A stretch of 64,000 nucleotides of DNA, from assembly GCF_000981585.1 (NCBI RefSeq), contig NZ_LN831776.1, positions 4,137,187 to 4,201,186 of the forward strand. The letters run 5' to 3'. Below the pieces are notes generated by a model that was not told the DNA's origin, searched no databases, and saw only the letters and a program-made list of their open reading frames with translations. Both the position numbers and the translations under genes were made by a program. Below, piece after piece: positions 1-8,496 of this stretch (positions are counted from its first letter, which is position 1; each line of letters begins with the position of its first letter). Source of the DNA: Paenibacillus riograndensis SBR5. GTDB lineage: Bacteria; Bacillota; Bacilli; Paenibacillales; Paenibacillaceae.

Positions 1-262
1 TATGGCCAGTGCTTTTCATGAGAAGCTGGAGAGCCAGAACAAGAATATCTCTGAACGGATGATGGAAATTATCCATAAGGAATATGATGTGGAGCTGACC
101 TTGGATGTGTGCGCCTCGCGTCTGAATTACCACCCCAATTATCTGAAGACGGTTTTCCGGAAAGAAGCAGGGGTAAACTTCAGCGAATACGTATCCAATT
201 ACCGGCTTGGAATTGCCAAGCGCTGGCTGCTGGAAACGGATATGAAAATTTCTGATATAGCT
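1..262 (+). pseudogene. AraC-family regulator, C-terminal piece, broken
   Basis: The reading frame enters from the left edge of the window and ends at a TAG at 278-280. It encodes the first helix-turn-helix of an AraC/XylS DNA-binding domain (residues such as LTLDVCASRLNYHPNYLKTVFR). It then reaches the usual start of the second helix-turn-helix, KISDIA, and is cut there; the expected second helix with its FxRxFxKxxGxTPxxYR signature is absent. After KISDIA the frame runs into sequence that, in another frame, encodes a GH43 glycosidase, so the gene was cut by a deletion near 256-262. It would not bind DNA normally. The family is clear; the regulated target lies outside the window. Confidence 0.85.
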
Positions 263-1011
263 ATTCCTCTGCTGATTTAGTGGACTGGACTTATGAAGGA
301 CTTGCGCTTTCGGCTGTATAGGATCATCCTTATCTGGATCCGAGTCAGATTTGTGAACGCCCAAAGGTTATTTACTGTGAGCGGACGGGCAAATTTGTCA
401 TGTGGATGCATTTGGACAATCCTACCCGGACCTATGCGGGAGCCGGAGTTGCCGTATCAGACACCCCGCAGGGCCCTTTCTCATTCCTGCACGCCAAAAA
501 GCCGAACCGTCTGGACAGCCGGGATATGACACTTTTTCAGGATACGGATGGTAAGGTGTATTTAGTGCACAGCGCCAACTATAACCGGACCCTCTATATT
601 TCCGAATTAACAGATGACTATTGTGATGTGACCGGATTGACGTTTCCCGTTCTGGAGGATCAGATGCGAGAGGCACCTGCATTGATGAAGAGGGACGAGA
701 AGTATTATATGATCACCTCCGGTTGTACGGGGTGGGAACCTAATAGCGCCTTGTATGCGGAATCGGAATATTTGTTCAATTCATGGAGGCTTATTGATAA
801 TCCCTGCGAAGGCCCGAATTACCGGCAGACCTTTTTCGGACAAAGCACTTATATATTTTATGTGAATGGTCAGCCGTACCTGATGCTGGATCATTGGGTG
901 CCTCATAATCTGCAGGGATCAGGTTATAGTATCTTACCGGTTACGTCTGAAAAGGGTTTGTTGACCGTGAAATGGAAGGATGAGTTTTACGGGATAAAAT
1001 CCAGGCAGTAA
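259..1011 (+). pseudogene. GH43 glycosidase remnant, 5' truncated with internal stop
   Basis: Read in the frame of the long open segment 400-1011, coding-like sequence begins at 259 with YSSADLVDWTYEGLALS, a typical early GH43 segment. It is interrupted by TAG at 319-321 and continues with ERPKVIYCERTGKFVMWMH and SRDMTLFQDTDGKVYLVHS. The later REAPALMKRDEKYYMITSGC block holds the conserved EAP glutamate that is the general acid in GH43. About 100 N-terminal residues, including the catalytic-base aspartate blade, are missing. The best family match by motif is GH43 of the exo-1,3-beta-galactanase or xylosidase type. There is no start codon with a ribosome site before 400, so it is very likely dead. 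Confidence 0.85.
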
Positions 1012-1030
1012 CCGCATAAGCATAGCCGCC

Positions 1031-1086
1031 AGAAGATTGTCGTTACCCAAGTCGAGAAGACTGGGTAACGACAATCTTCTTTTTTA
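1031..1086 (+). terminator. Rho-independent terminator after the GH43 remnant
   Basis: A perfect 19-bp inverted repeat (1031-1049 and 1062-1080) with a 12-nt loop is followed by a T-rich run from 1078. It separates the GH43 remnant from the sugar-acid operon. Confidence 0.92.
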
Positions 1087-1110
1087 TTGCACAAAAACGT
1101 TTGACAATCG

Positions 1111-1139
1111 TCTTGTAAGCGATTAATATACGTTGTATA
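1111..1139 (+). promoter_or_regulatory. Sigma-A promoter of the sugar-acid operon
   Basis: TTGACA at 1111-1116 and TGTATA at 1134-1139 are separated by 17 bp. The -10 box lies inside the palindrome at 1128-1156. Confidence 0.65.
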
Positions 1140-1156
1140 CACTGTATACAACGTAT
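1128..1156. promoter_or_regulatory. Palindromic operator over the sugar-acid operon promoter
   Basis: A perfect inverted repeat has 13-bp arms (ATACGTTGTATAC and GTATACAACGTAT) around the spacer ACT. It contains two TTGTATAC-type half sites; TGTATACA-like sequences are typical of FadR-subfamily GntR operators. The operon itself encodes an FCD-type GntR protein at 8497-9150, which is the natural candidate ligand-responsive repressor. Binding is inferred; the palindrome is directly visible. Confidence 0.8.
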
Positions 1157-1184
1157 ACAGTTAACATCGAAGAGGTGATTACTC

Positions 1185-1928
1185 ATTAAAATCATCGATA
1201 CTCACATGCATCTAGGTGTTTCTAAATTTTCGGGAGTCAGTACAACGGAAGAGGATTTGATGCAGGCAATGGATAGGTTTGGAATTGCAGCCGGGCTGGT
1301 CATGCCGCAGCCGACATTGGATAATGTCTTTGAGGTTCATAGCCGAATCGGCGACATGATGACGAAGTATCCGCAGCGGATTTACGGGATGACCAGTCTG
1401 GACCCATGGCTGGCCGAAGATATTTATGTGGCAGAAGTAGAGCGCTGTATTAAAGAGCTCGGGTTCGTAGCGATCAAGCTGCATCCGCTGGGGCACAATA
1501 TCAGCCCGTTATCCAAGCTCTGCAACAAAATCTATGAGCTGGCTGAGCTGCATCAGGTTCCGGTACTGGTGCATACCGGGACGGGAAATCCGTTCTCACT
1601 GCCATCATTGATGATTGACCCGGCCAAGCGTTATCCCGGAGTATCCTTTATACTGTGTCATGCAGGCTTTGCAGTATATGCGGATGAGGCGATAGTCGCA
1701 GCCAAGCACTGTGATAACATTTATCTTGAGCCTTCCTGGTGCCAGACTTATATGACACGGAAGATGATCGATCAGGTGGGGCTGGAGAAAATCATTATGG
1801 GCTCCGATCACATCAGCAATCTTCCGGTGGAGCTGGCGAAGTATAACAACATTGGCTTGAGCGACGAACAATTGGAAGCGATTTTTTATAACAATCCAAA
1901 GCGGATTTTCAAGCTGGAAGAGCTTTAA
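1185..1928 (+). CDS. Metal-dependent amidohydrolase (amidohydrolase_2 fold), ATT start
   Basis: This is a TIM-barrel metallohydrolase of about 247 residues. The start is taken as ATT at 1185, seven bases after an AGAGGTG ribosome site (1171-1177). An in-frame TGA at 1176 blocks any earlier start. The first ATG, at 1206, would remove His7 of the N-terminal metal motif IIDTHMH, which is in the usual place for the family. Other expected ligands are present: the KLHP segment near 98-101, His130 in LVHTG, His159 in CHAG and Asp208 in GSD. The substrate is unknown. As first gene of a sugar-acid operon it could open a lactone or cleave an ester, but that is inference. It is followed 53 bp later by the GH5-like gene. 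Confidence 0.85.
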   Translation: MKIIDTHMHLGVSKFSGVSTTEEDLMQAMDRFGIAAGLVMPQPTLDNVFEVHSRIGDMMTKYPQRIYGMTSLDPWLAEDIYVAEVERCIKELGFVAIKLHPLGHNISPLSKLCNKIYELAELHQVPVLVHTGTGNPFSLPSLMIDPAKRYPGVSFILCHAGFAVYADEAIVAAKHCDNIYLEPSWCQTYMTRKMIDQVGLEKIIMGSDHISNLPVELAKYNNIGLSDEQLEAIFYNNPKRIFKLEEL

Positions 1929-1990
1929 AAGCAGTGTGCAAATCGATTCATCCATACTAATGCCGGTTCCGGCAGCAGGGAGTGTACGTA

Positions 1991-3244
1991 ATGGGCAAAA
2001 CCGTACTAAGCATCGCAGGCACAGATTTTTATATTAACGGTAAAAAAGTATATGAAGAAATTCAGGACAGCCGACCTGAAGCCCACGGCTTGCTGATGAA
2101 CGCAAGATTTATTCAAGGAATTTTCGATGACAGCGAGCAGCCGGAGCGGTTCAACCGGTTCGGGCGAACCTTTGATCCAGAGCAGAACACCGATGATCTG
2201 ATCGCAGCGCTCCCGGAATGGTACGCGCACGGCCTGCGCGCCTTTACGGTAGGACTTCAGGGCGGCGGACCTTGTTTTACATTATTCAATGAGAAGCTGA
2301 ACAATAATCCTTTCGATGAGGATGGCACGGTCTTCGATCCGGCCTATGCAGCCCGGCTGGACCGCTTGATCCGTGCGGCGGATGAAATTGGCATGGTCGT
2401 TATCGTGTGCTTCTTCTATTTCTTTCAGGCAGAGCGGCTGCGTAACGGGCGGGCAGTGCTGGAGGCAACCCGTGCAGCTTCACGGTTCCTCAAACAAGGC
2501 GGATACACCAACGTTATTATCGAAATCGCCAATGAGCATGATCTGACCAAAAAGCATTCTCTTCTGGAGTTTCCGGAAGGCATTGTGACGCTGATGGAAA
2601 TGGCGAAGCAGGAATCTGGCGGTATGCTGGTCGGCTGCAGCTCCACTGCACCGGGGATCAGTGAGCAGATTGCGGAGGAGAGCGATATTGTCTTTTATCA
2701 CGGGAACGGACGGACCCGTCAGCAGTATTACAACGATGTCCGTCAGCTGCGGAGCTTGGCTCCGGATAAGCCGATCCTCTGCAATGAGGATTCACAGGCG
2801 CTGGGCAATCTGGAGGTAGCCTTCCGTGAGCATACCTCCTGGGGTTATTACAACAACCTGACCAAGCAGGAGCCGCCTACAGACTGGGGGATTACGGAAG
2901 GGGAAGACCGGTTTTTCGCCTACCGAATGGCCAAAACGATTGGTATTACGCTGCCGGAGATTCCTTTTGAAGAACAATATTATTTACAGGGTCTGGAAAA
3001 GGAAATTACCGTTGACGGCAAAAGATGGATACGGCTCGCCAGTGTATATCCGGAGACGATTGATTATGTAGAGTTCTACCGTAACGATGAGTTGGAGCAT
3101 CTGGGCTATGATGAGCCTTTCTTCATTAACTTTGTATTCAACTGGTATCAGAGTCCGGTGCTTGAACAGCCGGGAGACAAGGAGTGGAAAGCAGTCATTC
3201 ACCTGAAATCCGGAGAGGTGCTGGAGAAGATCGTACACCTTTAA
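1991..3244 (+). CDS. GH5-like clan-A glycoside hydrolase-type protein
   Basis: This is a 417-residue cytoplasmic protein without a signal peptide. It has the look of a (beta/alpha)8 clan GH-A barrel. IIEIANEHD near residues 177-183 matches the strand-4 Asn-Glu acid/base (Glu182), and ILCNED near 263 matches the strand-7 nucleophile position (Glu266). The ATG at 1991 sits eight bases after GGGAG; a GTG at 1982 is the alternative. I cannot assign a GH family with certainty or name the substrate. The intracellular location and its neighbours suggest that it releases a sugar acid from a small imported conjugate. It belongs to the operon starting at 1185. Confidence 0.7.
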   Translation: MGKTVLSIAGTDFYINGKKVYEEIQDSRPEAHGLLMNARFIQGIFDDSEQPERFNRFGRTFDPEQNTDDLIAALPEWYAHGLRAFTVGLQGGGPCFTLFNEKLNNNPFDEDGTVFDPAYAARLDRLIRAADEIGMVVIVCFFYFFQAERLRNGRAVLEATRAASRFLKQGGYTNVIIEIANEHDLTKKHSLLEFPEGIVTLMEMAKQESGGMLVGCSSTAPGISEQIAEESDIVFYHGNGRTRQQYYNDVRQLRSLAPDKPILCNEDSQALGNLEVAFREHTSWGYYNNLTKQEPPTDWGITEGEDRFFAYRMAKTIGITLPEIPFEEQYYLQGLEKEITVDGKRWIRLASVYPETIDYVEFYRNDELEHLGYDEPFFINFVFNWYQSPVLEQPGDKEWKAVIHLKSGEVLEKIVHL

Positions 3245-3307
3245 TAGATGAGAATTATCTATATAGAATAAATAACGACTATATTTGGAGACGAGGAGAA
3301 CTGGATA

Positions 3308-4441
3308 ATGAGCAGATACAATATTTCTGTACTGGCTGGAGACGGAATCGGACCTGAGGTTACTGAGGAAGCATTAAAAGTATTACGCGCTGTACAGCGG
3401 AACTATGGCTCGTTTGATCTTGACTTTGAACAGAACGGTGCAAGCTCCGGCCAATTTCTGCAGATGGGAAAGGCGATGACCGAGGAGCAGTTCGGTCAGG
3501 CTAAAGCGGCTGACGCTATGCTAATGGGGGCCATCGGCCTGTTTGAAGCCCGCCATCCTGACGGTCGTGAAGTGAATGGAGATGTTATTTTCCGGCTGCG
3601 GTTTGACCTTGATCTGTATGCGGGTGTGCGTCCGGTGAAGCTGTATGAAGGGGTTCCGGGACCGCTCCGGGAACAGGAAAAAGGTATCGATTATGTAGTC
3701 GTCCGGGAAAATATCGAAGGCCTGTATGCCTCGCGAACCGGTGGCTGTAATGTCCGTGATGAGATTGCAACCGATACGATTATCATCACCAGAACTGGTA
3801 CGCAGAAAATTGTTGACTATGCCTTTAGGCTGGCAGCGAAGCGCAAAGGCCGTGCTGCTGACGGTAAATCAATGGTCACCTGTGTTGATAAAGCCAATGT
3901 ATTAAGCTCTTATGCTTATTTCCGTAAAATCTATGATGAAGTAGCAGCCAACTATCCTGATATCGCAAAGGATTATGCTTATGTAGATGCGATGGCCTTC
4001 TACCAGGTCATTCAGCCTGCCCAATACGATGTGCTTGTTGCGGAAAATATGTTCGCGGATATCCTGTCCGACCTCTCTTCCGCCACTATCGGCGGACTTG
4101 GGCTGGCGCCTTCCGGCGATATCGGTGACCGTCACGCTATGTTCCAGCCATCGCACGGCTCGGCGCCGGGAATTGCCGGCAAACAGATTGCCAATCCGAT
4201 TGCAACAATCCTCTCCGGCGGCATGATGCTCGATTGGTTAGGTGAACAGCATCAGGATAACGCCCTGATTCAGGCAGGCAAGGACATCGAAGCGGCAGTA
4301 GCAGCAGTCTTGAAAGAAGGCACCATCCGCACCGGAGATATCGGCGGCAAATCTTCCACATCAGAGGTGGGAGATGCAGTAGTGCAGGCATTGACCAAGC
4401 AGCATGAGGGGGCAGAAGCATGGAGCAGCTCCAAGGAATAA
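3308..4441 (+). CDS. Isocitrate/isopropylmalate/tartrate-type dehydrogenase
   Basis: This 377-residue protein belongs to the NAD(P)-dependent beta-decarboxylating dehydrogenase family. GDGIGPEV lies at residues 11-18. The substrate-binding arginines are in the RLRFDLDLYAGVRP segment (Arg98, Arg108) and in VVREN (Arg133). The catalytic Tyr140 and Lys195 (VDKANV) and the metal aspartates Asp227, Asp251 and Asp255 are all present, so the enzyme should be active. The family oxidises 2-hydroxy-3-carboxy acids such as isopropylmalate, tartrate or isocitrate. With a DUF1537 kinase downstream, the substrate is more likely a tartrate- or tetronate-like acid than isopropylmalate. Start ATG follows GAGGAGAA. 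It overlaps the next gene by 22 bp. Confidence 0.85.
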   Translation: MSRYNISVLAGDGIGPEVTEEALKVLRAVQRNYGSFDLDFEQNGASSGQFLQMGKAMTEEQFGQAKAADAMLMGAIGLFEARHPDGREVNGDVIFRLRFDLDLYAGVRPVKLYEGVPGPLREQEKGIDYVVVRENIEGLYASRTGGCNVRDEIATDTIIITRTGTQKIVDYAFRLAAKRKGRAADGKSMVTCVDKANVLSSYAYFRKIYDEVAANYPDIAKDYAYVDAMAFYQVIQPAQYDVLVAENMFADILSDLSSATIGGLGLAPSGDIGDRHAMFQPSHGSAPGIAGKQIANPIATILSGGMMLDWLGEQHQDNALIQAGKDIEAAVAAVLKEGTIRTGDIGGKSSTSEVGDAVVQALTKQHEGAEAWSSSKE

Positions 4442-5448
4442 TTGTCGGCTCGGGCCATTTTGCCCACATCCAGCTGGAGGCGTGGGCAGAGGTTCAGGGC
4501 GGCGGGATTATAGCGGTCGTCAGCAGGGATGTTGAAGGAGCCAGAAAGCTGGCCGAGGCTTATCAGATCCAGAGCTGGGGGGCAGATACTGAGATCCATC
4601 AGCTGATCGACAGCTTAAACCCGGACTTCCTTGATATTTGTACTCCGCCTGATTCACACTTAGAATACGCCCGGATTGCTGCAGACCGGGGGATTGCTGT
4701 CCTGTGCCAGAAGCCTGTTGCGCCTACACAGGAGGAAAGTGAGGAACTCGTTCGCTACTGCAGAGATAAGGGCGTGCCAGTTATGATCAACGAGAACTGG
4801 CGCTGGCAGGGCTGGTATAGAGAAATCCGAAGTATTATCGACTCAGGTCGGCTGGGGCGCCTGTTTCAGGTATATTTTGCAATGCGTCCAGGTGACGGAT
4901 ATGGCGACTCCCCATATCCGCTGCAGCCTTACTTCAAAGATATGGAGAAGTTTCTGCTCTATGAAACTGGAATACACTGGATTGATACGTTCCGGTACTT
5001 ATTCGGCGAAATTGCAAGCGTGTACTGCCAGCTGAGAACATGGAATCCGCTCGTCAAGGGAGAGGATGCGGCAACGGTGCTGTTCACCTTCGTCAGCGGG
5101 ATGACAGGTATTTATGATGCCAACCGCACCGTGTATAACGCTGAGATCCGCCCGCCGGCTTATGGAAAAATGACGCTGGAAGCTGAGCTTGGCAATCTGC
5201 GGCTGGATGAAGACGGACGAATCTTCATTACTTTGCGCGGAGGAACCGAGCAGGAACATATCTACACTATTCCAGACGGCTGGAAAGGCGGCAGTGTTAT
5301 TTCCACCCATCAGCATTTCATTGACGGGCTGCATTCAGGTGACAGCAACTATTTCGAGACTGAAGGAGAGAAGTATATGATCTCCCAGCGGATCGTATAC
5401 GCCTGTTACCAATCGGCCAAGGAACAAAAAGCCATATCTATTGTATAG
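4420..5448 (+). CDS. Gfo/Idh/MocA-family oxidoreductase
   Basis: This 342-residue protein has an N-terminal Rossmann domain with the dinucleotide motif GSGHFA at 10-15. The C-terminal sheet domain is of GFO_IDH_MocA type, with GIHWIDTFR near residues 184-192. The family uses NAD(P) to oxidise or epimerise sugars and sugar acids. The usual EKP motif reads QKP (Gln97, Lys98, Pro99), so the lysine is kept but the preceding acid is changed. Its start lies inside the upstream dehydrogenase gene, which implies translational coupling. Members of this family act as oxidoisomerases in D-apionate catabolism, a useful analogy but not proof here. Confidence 0.85.
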   Translation: MEQLQGIIVGSGHFAHIQLEAWAEVQGGGIIAVVSRDVEGARKLAEAYQIQSWGADTEIHQLIDSLNPDFLDICTPPDSHLEYARIAADRGIAVLCQKPVAPTQEESEELVRYCRDKGVPVMINENWRWQGWYREIRSIIDSGRLGRLFQVYFAMRPGDGYGDSPYPLQPYFKDMEKFLLYETGIHWIDTFRYLFGEIASVYCQLRTWNPLVKGEDAATVLFTFVSGMTGIYDANRTVYNAEIRPPAYGKMTLEAELGNLRLDEDGRIFITLRGGTEQEHIYTIPDGWKGGSVISTHQHFIDGLHSGDSNYFETEGEKYMISQRIVYACYQSAKEQKAISIV

Positions 5449-5460
5449 GAGGAGCAGGAG

Positions 5461-6405
5461 GTGCCTATGATCAACTGGAGAGAACAGCTGGAGATAAGTC
5501 TGGTGCATCCCGGGCTCTGGCCGGCTGCCGCTACTGATGAGCAGGTATGGGAGCGTTCCGTCCGTCTGGTACTGGAAGATTCATTCTTCGGACGGATCGA
5601 AGTCGCCCCGATTGCTAATCCGCAGCGCAGACGGCGGTTTGCGGAATGGCTGCGTGTAACGAATATGAAAGCAAGCTATCTGCTTCAGCCGCTGATTTTT
5701 GGTCAGGGCTATAATCTTCAGTCTGCTGATCAAGCAGAGCGGGAGCTTGCGATAAAAGCTCTTATCGCGGCGATGGATGATGCGCTCGAATCAGGAGCAG
5801 ACCGGGTCACTGTAATCAGCGGCCCGGAAGATCCTCAGGCCCAGCTGCAGCCGCAGCTTGACCGGCTCAGCGATTCACTGCTGCTGCTGGACCAGGCGGC
5901 AGCAGAACGTAAGCTGAAGCTTGATCTGGAATTATTCGATACGGCCGTAGACAAAAAACGGTTATTCGGAGACAGCAGAATGGCTGACAAACTAATGCAG
6001 CAGCTTGCAGGGAGAACTACACATCTTGCTCTGCTTGCCGATTTGAGCCATGTACCGCTGCTGGGAGAAACCATCGAAGATACGGTATCTAATACGCAAG
6101 CCTGGTTAGGGCATGTGCACATCGGGAATTGCTGTACTAACCCCGAGGACGAGCGGTACGGAGACAAACATCCGTACTTCGGTTATCCCGGCGGCTGCCA
6201 CGATGTGCCTGAGGTTGCCCGTTTCCTGCAAGCTCTCATATCAGCCGGTTATTTGTCATCTGACCGTATAGCCGGTCTCGGCATTGAAATCATCACAGCG
6301 GTGGATGAAGATCCGGGTCTGCTGATTGCCGGTGCAAAGCGGACACTGCTTAAAGCGCTTCAAGCCGTTGAGACCCGGTCCCCAAAGGCTGGTGATCTTA
6401 TATGA
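5461..6405 (+). CDS. Sugar phosphate isomerase/epimerase-type TIM barrel
   Basis: This is a 314-residue AP_endonuc_2/xylose-isomerase-like TIM barrel. Candidate metal ligands are the Glu in LDLELFD, the Asp in LLADLSHVP, the His in GHVHIGNC and the Glu in GIEIITA. The GTG at 5461 lies eight bases after TAGGAGGAG and is preferred; an ATG at 5467 is possible. Family members interconvert keto and aldo sugars or sugar acids (for example OtnI, which isomerises 2-oxo-tetronate). It overlaps the following kinase gene by four bases (ATGA), so the two are coupled. Confidence 0.8.
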   Translation: MPMINWREQLEISLVHPGLWPAAATDEQVWERSVRLVLEDSFFGRIEVAPIANPQRRRRFAEWLRVTNMKASYLLQPLIFGQGYNLQSADQAERELAIKALIAAMDDALESGADRVTVISGPEDPQAQLQPQLDRLSDSLLLLDQAAAERKLKLDLELFDTAVDKKRLFGDSRMADKLMQQLAGRTTHLALLADLSHVPLLGETIEDTVSNTQAWLGHVHIGNCCTNPEDERYGDKHPYFGYPGGCHDVPEVARFLQALISAGYLSSDRIAGLGIEIITAVDEDPGLLIAGAKRTLLKALQAVETRSPKAGDLI

Positions 6406-7811
6406 AGCATCTCCGGCTGGCTTTTTACGGCGACGATTTCACCGGTTCCACGGATGCGATGGAAATGCTGGCCACGCGCGGGTACCGAACGGTATTATTC
6501 CTCGAGCCTCCTAATCCGGAGGAGCTAAAGCGGAATTATCCGGATGTGGACTGCATCGGCATAGCCGGAATCAGCCGGTCTCTGCCAAGCGGGAAGCTGG
6601 AGGAGGAGCTTGCTCCGATTTTTGAGCAGCTACTTGCTTATCAGCCGTCTGTTATTCATTACAAAGTGTGCTCCACGTTCGACTCAGCACCGGAGATTGG
6701 CAGCATAGGACGCGTTATTGATATCGGGAAAAGAATGTTCAGCAACCAGCAAGTGATACCTGTTCTGGCGGGTGCTCCTCCATTATCCCGGTACACTGTC
6801 TTTGGCCAGCACTTTGCGGCTGCCGGTGGGACCATTCACCGCCTGGACCGTCATCCCATTATGTCTGTCCATCCGGCAACTCCAATGGATGAAGCCGATC
6901 TCCGGCTGCATCTCGGCCGGCAGACTGAGCTGCCGGTAGGCTTAATGTCGGTGCTTGAGCTTGAAGGTGATGAAGAAGAAGTCTGGCAGACTTTTTCCGG
7001 TAAAGAGGAACCGGTCGTATTGTTCGATTCACTGGGCCGCAGGGATACATTGGCTTCCGGAAAGCTGCTATGGGTAATGGCCCAGGCGGCGGATACTCCG
7101 CTCTTTGTAGTCGGTTCCTCCGGAGTGGAATTTGCACTGGCTGAGGTGTGGCAATCAACATCCGGTTTAAAGCGTGAGCTCCCGGATTATACTGCTAACC
7201 ATGTAATAGCGGAAGCAGCTGAGCCGATTGTTGTCCTTTCCGGCAGCGCTTCCGACACTACGAGACGGCAGATTGAAGTGGCAGAGCAGGAAGGCTTCAT
7301 ATCGGTCCGGCTTCCACTTCCGGAGTTTTTAAATCCAGACACTGCAGAAGCGGCAATGGAGAAGCTGTTGGGCTCAGCCGATGAAGCACTGCAGAATGGC
7401 TGTGACATTATTTTTTATACAGCTAAAGGCCCGAAAGATCCTGCAATTTCAGCCATGAAGGAGAAGCTGGCTGCAGCCGGCATCCTGCCGGATATGAGCG
7501 GGCAACTGCTCGGACAACTGCTGGGGCGCATCATGAAGGAAATCATCATGCGTAGCAGAACCAGAAGATTTGTTGTTGCCGGCGGAGACACATCAGGTTT
7601 CGCGACCAAGGAGCTTGGCATATCTGCTATGGAGATCGCCGTACCGGTTGCACCAGGGGCACCGCTCAACCTGTGTTACTCCAGTGATTCCCTTGTTAAC
7701 GGACTTGAGCTGGCCCTCAAGGGAGGACAGCTCGGACAAGAGGATTACTTTTTAAGAGTAAAAAAGCAAATGGTGACCCAAGAACAGATAAAAAGGAGGG
7801 ATAACGATTAG
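6402..7811 (+). CDS. DUF1537 four-carbon acid-sugar kinase family protein
   Basis: This 469-residue protein has the two-lobed DUF1537 layout. The N-terminal substrate domain opens with FYGDDFTGSTDAM (GDD at 10-12). The C-terminal nucleotide-binding domain carries GGDTSGF at 394-400. DUF1537 proteins are ATP-dependent kinases of acid sugars (OtnK, DtnK, LerK, OiaK) and phosphorylate tetronates, 3-oxo-tetronates or oxo-isoapionate at C4. The product would be handed to the class II aldolase/decarboxylase next door. Which acid is used cannot be read from sequence. The gene is coupled at both ends: ATGA with the isomerase gene and ATTAG with the aldolase gene. Confidence 0.88.
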   Translation: MKHLRLAFYGDDFTGSTDAMEMLATRGYRTVLFLEPPNPEELKRNYPDVDCIGIAGISRSLPSGKLEEELAPIFEQLLAYQPSVIHYKVCSTFDSAPEIGSIGRVIDIGKRMFSNQQVIPVLAGAPPLSRYTVFGQHFAAAGGTIHRLDRHPIMSVHPATPMDEADLRLHLGRQTELPVGLMSVLELEGDEEEVWQTFSGKEEPVVLFDSLGRRDTLASGKLLWVMAQAADTPLFVVGSSGVEFALAEVWQSTSGLKRELPDYTANHVIAEAAEPIVVLSGSASDTTRRQIEVAEQEGFISVRLPLPEFLNPDTAEAAMEKLLGSADEALQNGCDIIFYTAKGPKDPAISAMKEKLAAAGILPDMSGQLLGQLLGRIMKEIIMRSRTRRFVVAGGDTSGFATKELGISAMEIAVPVAPGAPLNLCYSSDSLVNGLELALKGGQLGQEDYFLRVKKQMVTQEQIKRRDND

Positions 7812-8460
7812 TACGTCAGAACAAGGGCAAGAAGTTATCGATGTCGGGCAGTATATGATGCATTACGGACTGGCTTGGGGAAACTCGGGGAATATAAGCA
7901 GTCGTGTGGATGCTGATTCCATGCTGATTACAGGGTCCGGCACCTACATGGGACATCTGGAGGATGGTGATCTGGTCCGGGTGAACATTTCCTCCGGGGA
8001 ATATGATGCCGCCGGAAAGCGGCCTTCCAAAGAAATTCCGATGCATGCCGCAATCTATGAGGCACGTCCCGATGCCGGATTTATTATTCATGCTTCTCCG
8101 TTCTGGACGACGCTTGCTGCATGCTCAGACCTGCAGATTGAAAGCAAGCTGTTTGTCGAGAGCATGTATTACGCGGAGCGTATTGCTTATGTGGATTATT
8201 ACCATCCGGGCAGCCGGGAGCTGGGAGAAGCCGTCCGGGAGAAGGCCAAGGAAGCAAATGTTATTATTCTAAAAAATCACGGTATTATTGTATTCGATTC
8301 TTCAATGAAGGAAGCGCGGATGGGTCTTGAAACGATCGAAATGACCTGCAGGATGGCTGCCACTATGCAAATGACCGGCTTAACCCCAACTGTTTTAAAA
8401 CCGGAGACTCAACAGGATTTTCTCCAGCATTCCGGATACAAGCCCAGCCGTTTATGGTAA
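7807..8460 (+). CDS. Class II aldolase/adducin-type decarboxylase (OtnC-like), ATT start
   Basis: The protein is about 217 residues. The frame has no ATG before 7855, which would cut the first helix and begin nine residues before the conserved GNSGNIS loop. An ATT at 7807, six bases after AAGGAGGG (7793-7800) and overlapping the kinase stop as ATTAG, gives a normal N-terminus. Family motifs are GNSGNIS, Glu76 in SKEIPMH and His158 in KNHGI. The usual metal motif HxH reads HAS (His95, Ser97), so one zinc ligand is replaced. In tetronate pathways OtnC decarboxylates 3-oxo-tetronate 4-phosphate to dihydroxyacetone phosphate. A similar retro-aldol or decarboxylation step is likely here. Confidence 0.82.
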   Translation: MSTSEQGQEVIDVGQYMMHYGLAWGNSGNISSRVDADSMLITGSGTYMGHLEDGDLVRVNISSGEYDAAGKRPSKEIPMHAAIYEARPDAGFIIHASPFWTTLAACSDLQIESKLFVESMYYAERIAYVDYYHPGSRELGEAVREKAKEANVIILKNHGIIVFDSSMKEARMGLETIEMTCRMAATMQMTGLTPTVLKPETQQDFLQHSGYKPSRLW

Positions 8461-8496
8461 TATGAGGGCAACCATTTAAAACAGAAGGATGAGAGC

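Noticed and set aside
3308..4441. Assignment as leuB (3-isopropylmalate dehydrogenase)
   Set aside because: The family fits, but no leucine genes are adjacent and the operon context is sugar-acid catabolism, so a specific leuB call is not supported.
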